Assembly (NCBI GenBank): GCA_018895315.1
Contig: JAHIOK010000408.1
Location: 1 to 10,221, forward strand
Origin: Actinomycetota bacterium
GTDB taxonomy: Bacteria > Actinomycetota > Actinomycetes > Actinomycetales > Microbacteriaceae
Length of the DNA stretch: 10,221 nucleotides
Reading direction: 5' to 3'
The position numbers and the translations under genes were made by a program. The notes below the pieces were generated by a model that saw only the letters and a program-made list of their open reading frames with translations, had not been told where the DNA came from and ran no database searches. Of the stretch, positions 6,224-10,221 are shown piece after piece. Positions within the stretch are counted from its first letter, which is position 1, and the number at the start of each line of letters is the position of its first letter.

Positions 6224-7624
6224 GTGGCCGACTCCGTCAGTAGAACTCAGCGACGGGTGCTCCTCATCGCGATCCTCGCGTCGTTCGTCGCGTTCCTCGA
6301 CGGCACCGTGGTCACCGTCGCCCTGCCCGCCATCCAGCGCGACCTCGGCGGCGGCCTCGCCACCCAGCAATGGGTCGTGGATGCCTATCTCGTCACCCTG
6401 GGCGCGCTCATCCTCGTGGCGGGATCCCTCAGCGATGTCTTCGGCCGGGTCGTCATCCTCCGATTCGGACTCATCGGGTTCGGTCTCGCATCGGTCGCGA
6501 TCGCCGCCGCCCCCAGCCCCGAGTTCCTCATCGTCGCGCGCGCCTTGCAGGGGGTCGCGGGCGCACTCCTGGTGCCGAGCTCGCTCGCTCTGATCACCTC
6601 GACCTTCCGGGACGCCGCACAGGCCGCCGCAATCGGCACGTGGACGGCTGCCACCACGAGCGCGATGCTCGTGGGCCCACTCATCGGCGGTCTGTTCGTC
6701 GATCTGCTGTCCTGGCGCTTGGTGTTCCTGATCAATCTCGTGCCGATCACCATCACCCTCGTGTTGCTCGCCGTCCTCGGTCACCGAGACGTGCGCAAGG
6801 CCGAATCGAGCGTGGATTGGCTCGGCGCCATCCTGTGCACCGTGGGGCTGGGCGGCACCGTGTTCGCGCTCATCGAACAACAGAATCTCGGTTGGGCCTC
6901 CCCCGCTATCTGGGGCACGATGGCGGTCGGCGTCGCCTCGTTCGCCGGGTTCCTCGTACGACAGCGGTTCGCCAGGGCTCCGATGATGCCGCTCGGCCTG
7001 TTCCGTGTCCGCAACTTCTGGACCGGCAACATCGCGACCGCGTTCATCTACGGCGCTCTCTCGCTGAATGGGCTCGTCATGGGCCTGTACCTGCAGCAGG
7101 GCGCTGGTCTGTCTGCCACGCTGGCGGGACTGGCCAGCCTGCCGAGCACTGTCATCATGATCCTCTTCAGCTCTCGAGTGGGCGCGCTCGCGGGCCGCTG
7201 GGGGCCACGGCTGTTCATGACCGTCGGCCCGATCGTGATGGCCGGCGGCGGGGCGCTGCTGCTCACCGTGTCGCCGCAGTTCTCCTACTGGACCCAGGTG
7301 CTGCCCAGCGTCCTCATCTTCGGCGTGGGCCTCACCATGACGGTCGCGCCGCTGACCTCCACGATCCTCGGGGCGATCGAACCCGAGCGCAGCGGCATCG
7401 CCTCGGCCGTCAACAACGCGGTCTCACGCGTGGCCGGGCTCATCGCGGTCGCCATGCTCGGAGTGATCGTCGGTGGCGCCCTCGATCTCGACGGCTTCCA
7501 CCGGGCCGCGCTCGTGACGGTCGCGATGATGCTCGCAGGGGCAGCGGTCTCGTTCGCGGGCATCCGCAACACCGCGCACACGACCACGCGGGATGCCGCA
7601 TCCGGCGCCCCGCCCGCGCACTGA
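6224..7624 (+). CDS. MFS exporter, DHA2 family (14 transmembrane helices)
   Basis: This 466-residue inner-membrane transporter of the major facilitator superfamily probably exports a drug or toxic compound using the proton gradient. The first helix carries LDGTVVTVALPAIQRDLG at 25-42, the D1 signature of the DHA2 (EmrB/QacA) group. The cytoplasmic motif A is GSLSDVFGR at 67-75, and GPLIGGLF at 151-158 is the antiporter motif of helix 5. About 14 hydrophobic segments can be counted, from 13-33 to 427-447, as expected for DHA2. The C-terminus (about 448-466) is a hydrophilic tail. The start is a GTG with no ribosome site but a -10 six bases upstream. It is divergent from copZA across a region with a copper operator, and deoC follows 32 bases later. 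The substrate cannot be read from the sequence; a link to copper is possible only through the shared control region. Confidence 0.92.
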   Translation: MADSVSRTQRRVLLIAILASFVAFLDGTVVTVALPAIQRDLGGGLATQQWVVDAYLVTLGALILVAGSLSDVFGRVVILRFGLIGFGLASVAIAAAPSPEFLIVARALQGVAGALLVPSSLALITSTFRDAAQAAAIGTWTAATTSAMLVGPLIGGLFVDLLSWRLVFLINLVPITITLVLLAVLGHRDVRKAESSVDWLGAILCTVGLGGTVFALIEQQNLGWASPAIWGTMAVGVASFAGFLVRQRFARAPMMPLGLFRVRNFWTGNIATAFIYGALSLNGLVMGLYLQQGAGLSATLAGLASLPSTVIMILFSSRVGALAGRWGPRLFMTVGPIVMAGGGALLLTVSPQFSYWTQVLPSVLIFGVGLTMTVAPLTSTILGAIEPERSGIASAVNNAVSRVAGLIAVAMLGVIVGGALDLDGFHRAALVTVAMMLAGAAVSFAGIRNTAHTTTRDAASGAPPAH

Positions 7625-7644
7625 TCCGTCGCGAGGCACCGGAT

Positions 7645-7650
7645 TACACT
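7645..7650 (+). promoter_or_regulatory. -10 element of deoC, leaderless
   Basis: TACACT ends 6 bases before the deoC ATG at 7657, the same spacing as at the MFS gene. The G-run between them ends 1 base before the ATG, too close to act as a ribosome site. deoC therefore probably has its own promoter and a leaderless transcript, although read-through from the MFS gene is also possible. Confidence 0.55.
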
Positions 7651-7656
7651 GGGGGC

Positions 7657-8364
7657 ATGTCACACGCCGTCACCGAAGCCGAACTCGCCGCCACCATCGA
7701 CCACGCGATCCTCAAGCCCGAGTTCACCCGCTCCGATGTCGACGGGCACCTCGCTTCGGCGGCCGAGTGGGGCGTCTTCTCGGTCTGCGTGCGACCGAGC
7801 GACATCGCGTATGCCGTCGAGTACCTGGCCGATACCGATGTGGTGGTCGGCACCGTGATCGGCTTCCCTCACGGCACGACATCGACCGCCGGCAAGGTGG
7901 CCGAGGTGCGCCAGGCGATCGCCGACGGTGTGACCGAGCTCGACATGGTCGTCAACATCGGATGGCTCCGCTCGGGCTTCGACGACGAGGTCGTGGCCGA
8001 CATCCGGGCTGTCGTGGATGCCGCCGACGGCCATCTCGTGAAGGTGATCCTCGAGACCTCGCTCCTCGACGACGAGCAGATCGCCCGGGGCAGCCGGCTC
8101 ACCGACGCCGGTGGAGCCGCGTTCGTCAAAACCTCGACCGGCTTTGCGGGCGGCGGCGCCACCGCCGCGCACGTGCGCCTCATGCGCGAGAACGTCGGCG
8201 AAGGCGTGCAGGTCAAGGCTTCCGGCGGTGTCCGCAGTCTCGCGGATGCTCTCGAGATGCTGGATGCCGGGGCCACCCGTCTCGGCACGAGCGCGAGTGC
8301 GACAATCCTGGGCGCCCTGCGCGCCGGCGGCAGCGGCGATTCCGTCGATACCGCGTCCTACTGA
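7657..8364 (+). CDS. deoC: Deoxyribose-phosphate aldolase
   Basis: This 235-residue cytoplasmic enzyme splits 2-deoxy-D-ribose 5-phosphate into glyceraldehyde 3-phosphate and acetaldehyde, and so feeds carbon from deoxyribonucleosides into glycolysis. The Schiff-base lysine is K158 in FVKTSTGF. Asp96 in ELDMVVNIG and Lys187 in VKASGGVR match the other two catalytic residues of the class I aldolase site. The N-terminal IDHAILKPE motif and the C-terminal RLGTSAS phosphate-binding motif are present. Length is normal for bacterial DeoC. It follows the MFS gene by 32 bases in the same direction and converges on ribF. No other deo gene (phosphorylase, mutase or cytidine deaminase) lies in the window. 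Confidence 0.97.
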   Translation: MSHAVTEAELAATIDHAILKPEFTRSDVDGHLASAAEWGVFSVCVRPSDIAYAVEYLADTDVVVGTVIGFPHGTTSTAGKVAEVRQAIADGVTELDMVVNIGWLRSGFDDEVVADIRAVVDAADGHLVKVILETSLLDDEQIARGSRLTDAGGAAFVKTSTGFAGGGATAAHVRLMRENVGEGVQVKASGGVRSLADALEMLDAGATRLGTSASATILGALRAGGSGDSVDTASY

Positions 8365-8442
8365 CGTCGGCAATACCTCAGCCGGCGGCGAGCGCACCCG
8401 CTGGATCGCATCGGGGTCGGCCGCGCCAACAGACGCTCGTGA

Positions 8443-9414
8443 TCACGCGGGGCGGGCAAGCAACGCGCGACGGACGCGCGCGACATCATCGGCCATCTGC
8501 ACTTTGAGGGGCTCGATGCCTTCGAAGGCGACCATTCCGCGGATGCGTTCGACGAACTGCACTTCGACGCTGCGCCCATAGAGATCGAGCTCGGTCTCGT
8601 CGAGGACGTACGCCTCGACCTGCCGCACGCTCACGTCAGTGAACGTCGGATTGGTCCCCACGCTGATCGCCGCGGGATACCGCGTTCCCGAGCGCAGGCC
8701 ATCCGATGAGCCCTGATCGACCAACCACCCCGCGTACACGCCGTCGGCAGGTACGAAGCCCTCCAGATCTGCGGGCAGGTTGGCCGTCGGAAATCCCAGA
8801 GCGCGGCCGCGCTTGAGCCCGTGGACGACCTCGCCCCACACCGACGGTGAACGACCGAGGAGCTTCGCGGCCGCCTCGACGTCGCCCTCGGCGAGCAGTT
8901 CGCGGATCCAGGTGGAAGAGACACGCCGGTCGGAGTCGATCGAACGCACATCACCGACGACATCCACACGGAAGCCGAACTCGTCGCTCATCTCGCGCAG
9001 CAGATCGGGGGTTCCTGCTCCCCCGCGGCCGAACCGGAAGTCGTCGCCGACCAGGACCGTACGCACGCCGAGGGAGTCGACGAGCACGTGCTCGACGAAC
9101 TCATGCGCTGCGAGCCCCGCCAGGCGCTCGTCGAAGGTCAGCAGAAGGGTCGCGTCGACGCCGGCTGAAGCGAGGAGCGCCAGCTTCTGGTTCACCCCGA
9201 TCAGGTTCTCGGGACAGATCTCGGGTCGCAAGAGGCTCAGCGGGTTGCGATCGAACGTGACGGCAACGACGCGCGCGCCGCCAGTCGCGGCATCCACACG
9301 CGCGCGCTCGATCACCGAGCGGTGCCCGGCATGCACGCCATCGAACTTTCCGATCGCCACGACCGAGGGGCCGAAGCCGGCGGGCACCTCGGATGGGTCG
9401 CGGAAGACGATCAT
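8443..9414 (-). CDS. ribF: Bifunctional riboflavin kinase / FAD synthetase
   Basis: This 323-residue cytoplasmic enzyme turns riboflavin into FMN and then FAD. The N-terminal nucleotidyltransferase half has GKFDGVHAGH at 22-31 (the HIGH-like ATP site), a TFDRNP loop at 53-58, VGDDFRFGRGGAGT at 122-135 and SSTWIRELL at 166-174. The C-terminal kinase half has GRALGFPTANL at 203-213, which contains the PTAN motif for ATP/Mg binding, and GTNPTF at 253-258. The length is typical. The start ATG overlaps the stop of the preceding membrane-protein gene as ATGA and has no clear ribosome site of its own, so it is probably translated by coupling. Longer in-frame starts up to 9639 run through that gene and are rejected. 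It is the last gene of a minus-strand group and converges on deoC across a 78-base gap without a convincing terminator. Confidence 0.97.
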   Translation of the reverse strand: MIVFRDPSEVPAGFGPSVVAIGKFDGVHAGHRSVIERARVDAATGGARVVAVTFDRNPLSLLRPEICPENLIGVNQKLALLASAGVDATLLLTFDERLAGLAAHEFVEHVLVDSLGVRTVLVGDDFRFGRGGAGTPDLLREMSDEFGFRVDVVGDVRSIDSDRRVSSTWIRELLAEGDVEAAAKLLGRSPSVWGEVVHGLKRGRALGFPTANLPADLEGFVPADGVYAGWLVDQGSSDGLRSGTRYPAAISVGTNPTFTDVSVRQVEAYVLDETELDLYGRSVEVQFVERIRGMVAFEGIEPLKVQMADDVARVRRALLARPA

Positions 9415-9848
9415 CGGGCTGCCGCGGTCTCGACGGCTTCGCGCCCGACCGGGCGATGCGTCACGAGCCACCAGAGACCGAAGAACGGGAGCACCAGCGG
9501 GATGAACAGGTACCCCGCGCCGAACCATGACCACACGGTCGGGTGGGCGAACAGCTCGGGCAGAGCGAAGCTCAGCGTTCCCACGACTAGTACTCCGATG
9601 AGCTCGAACACGACCGCCACCACGGCAACGCGATACCACGCACCGGATGCCGAGAAGACCAGAGCGAACGTCGCGAGGATGTACACGACGGCCGACAGCG
9701 CAGACAGCGTGTAGGCCAATGGCGCCTGGTCGTAGCGCTCGGCGATCTGGACGAAGGAGCGACCGGTGGCGGCGAGGGCCATGATCGCATAGACGATCAC
9801 GAGAACGCGGCCGATGCCGGTCATGCGGCGGGTGGGGGTCGAAGACAT
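9411..9848 (-). CDS. Four-helix integral membrane protein, unknown function
   Basis: This is a 145-residue hydrophobic protein with four likely transmembrane helices at about 13-33, 45-66, 72-95 and 107-130. A basic start and a basic tail (HRPVGRE) suggest that both ends are cytoplasmic. The loop between helices 1 and 2 holds RSFVQIAERYDQAPLAY. I do not recognise a family with confidence. Its TGA overlaps the ribF ATG by 4 bases, so it is co-translated with ribF, which suggests but does not prove a link to flavin metabolism. The sequence gives no sign that it carries a riboflavin-transport motif. The ATG at 9848 has no canonical ribosome site at normal spacing; a TAGGAT lies 9 bases upstream, which would give an almost leaderless mRNA. 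Confidence 0.85.
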   Translation of the reverse strand: MSSTPTRRMTGIGRVLVIVYAIMALAATGRSFVQIAERYDQAPLAYTLSALSAVVYILATFALVFSASGAWYRVAVVAVVFELIGVLVVGTLSFALPELFAHPTVWSWFGAGYLFIPLVLPFFGLWWLVTHRPVGREAVETAAAR

Positions 9849-9857
9849 GGCCTGACC

Positions 9858-9863
9858 ATCCTA
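9858..9863 (-). promoter_or_regulatory. Candidate -10 element before the membrane protein-ribF pair
   Basis: TAGGAT on the minus strand lies 9 bases before the ATG at 9848. Transcription would start about 3 bases before the ATG, a nearly leaderless message. AGGA within it could instead act as a distant ribosome site on a longer transcript. The 64-base gap also holds a terminator-like hairpin, so a new promoter here makes sense. Confidence 0.4.
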
Positions 9864-9886
9864 GAGCGGGAGCATCGACGCGGCTT

Positions 9887-9911
9887 CGCCCGGGGGGCTT
9901 CCGTCCGGGCG
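9887..9911 (-). terminator. Terminator-like hairpin after the partial membrane-protein gene
   Basis: CGCCCGG (9887-9893) pairs perfectly with CCGGGCG (9905-9911), a 7-bp all-GC stem with an 11-base loop, beginning immediately after the stop codon at 9913. No T-run follows, which is common for actinobacterial terminators but weakens the call. Confidence 0.45.
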
Positions 9912-9912
9912 G

Positions 9913-10221
9913 TCAGGCGAGCTGAATCGTCCAGATCACCTGCATGCGCCACACCATCACCGCGACGGCGAGCGCCGCGATACCCATGATGACGGTGCTC
10001 CAGCGGCTGCGCTCCAGGAGAGCCCAGGCAACGCCCGCGAACGGGAGGAGGGCAGCAGAGACCGCATATACCCAGAACTCGAGCAGGCTGCCGGTCGGGG
10101 GGTTGCCCGCGAACGGCGCGATGACCGCGATCACGACCTGGGCGATGAGAAACAACTGGAGCAGAGCGAGTGCCGCGACGCTGAGGTCGCTCGGCCGGCG
10201 ACCCGCGAGACCCAAGACGAC
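9913..10221 (-). CDS. Small membrane protein, unknown function (5' end beyond the window)
   Basis: 102 residues are visible and the frame remains open to the window edge. A TTG at 10215 could serve as a start, but no ribosome site can be checked there, so the gene is treated as truncated. Three hydrophobic segments (visible residues about 13-34, 46-67 and 72-93) indicate an integral membrane protein, with a short polar end WTIQLA. The loop GNPPTGSLLE between the first two is probably outside the cell. I recognise no family. It precedes the four-helix membrane protein and ribF in the same direction, 64 bases away, with a hairpin between them. Confidence 0.7.
   Translation of the reverse strand, partial: VVLGLAGRRPSDLSVAALALLQLFLIAQVVIAVIAPFAGNPPTGSLLEFWVYAVSAALLPFAGVAWALLERSRWSTVIMGIAALAVAVMVWRMQVIWTIQLA

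Noticed and set aside
5918..6880. Upstream extension of copA by 321 codons
   Set aside because: It would run through copZ, the operator and the start of the divergent MFS gene; the extension is low-complexity Asp/Glu/Arg/His sequence, and the real start follows copZ as TGATG.
7651..7655. G-run as the ribosome binding site of deoC
   Set aside because: It ends 1 base before the ATG, too close to pair usefully with 16S rRNA; the -10 at leaderless spacing is the better explanation.
6370..7656. Upstream extension of deoC through the MFS gene
   Set aside because: The extra residues are out-of-frame MFS sequence rich in Arg; DeoC homologues begin near the ATG at 7657.
7660..8397. Minus-strand open frame of 245 codons opposite deoC
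   Set aside because: deoC has all catalytic residues on the plus strand; the opposite frame has no recognisable content.
8365..8442. Bidirectional terminator between the convergent deoC and ribF
   Set aside because: Only a 4-bp stem (8391-8394 with 8399-8402) is seen and there is no T-run, too weak to annotate.
9415..9639. Longer start for RibF at 9639
   Set aside because: It overlaps the membrane-protein gene, and the RibF family begins shortly before GKFDGVHAGH, in agreement with 9414.
1..10221. tRNA, rRNA, CRISPR array, insertion sequence or prophage
   Set aside because: No cloverleaf, spaced direct repeats, transposase or terminal inverted repeats were seen on either strand; gene density and base use are uniform.

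Overview
The window looks like ordinary chromosome from a high-GC Gram-positive actinobacterium, most likely of the family Microbacteriaceae (Microbacterium-like). The grounds are the strong G/C bias at third codon positions, the actinobacterial form of PfkA and of the fused RibF, TANNNT-type -10 elements that abut start codons (leaderless mRNAs), and a CsoR-type copper operator. No tRNA, rRNA, insertion sequence, phage gene, CRISPR array or attachment site was seen. The placement rests on protein flavour and has not been tested by alignment.

Layout from left to right. Positions 1-478 (minus) hold the N-terminal part of 6-phosphofructokinase (pfkA), cut by the window edge. 594-2747 (minus) encodes a stand-alone SNF2-family ATPase/helicase with an unassigned N-terminal region. 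It is preceded by a 193-bp hairpin-rich spacer, the longest gene-free stretch in the window. 2941-3579 (minus) encodes a small secreted lipoprotein of unknown function. 3662-6129 (minus) is a copper operon: a CopZ-type chaperone followed, in one-base overlap, by a CopA-type Cu(I)-exporting ATPase. Its promoter region contains the perfect palindrome ATACCCCCTGGGGTAT, a CsoR operator. Transcribed away from it, 6224-7624 (plus) is a 14-helix DHA2-type MFS exporter, followed by deoC (7657-8364, plus). Both plus-strand genes appear to be leaderless. Converging on deoC is a minus-strand group: a truncated membrane protein (9913-10221), a four-helix membrane protein (9411-9848), and ribF (8443-9414), the bifunctional riboflavin kinase/FAD synthetase, joined to the gene before it by a 4-base ATGA overlap.

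The clearest regulatory story is at 6130-6223. One copper-responsive operator sits between copZA and the MFS exporter. It should repress copZA directly by covering its -10 and might also touch the exporter promoter. The CsoR repressor itself is not in the window. The other genes are housekeeping functions: glycolysis (pfkA), deoxyribonucleoside catabolism (deoC), flavin cofactor synthesis (ribF) and DNA-associated ATPase activity (SNF2).

I did not find a convincing new multi-gene system. The observations most worth a second look are the shared CsoR operator, the paired leaderless starts, a heptamer (GGATGCC) that recurs about 15 times in all reading contexts, the SNF2 protein with its unassigned N-terminus, and the ATP/PPi mixed signature of PfkA.
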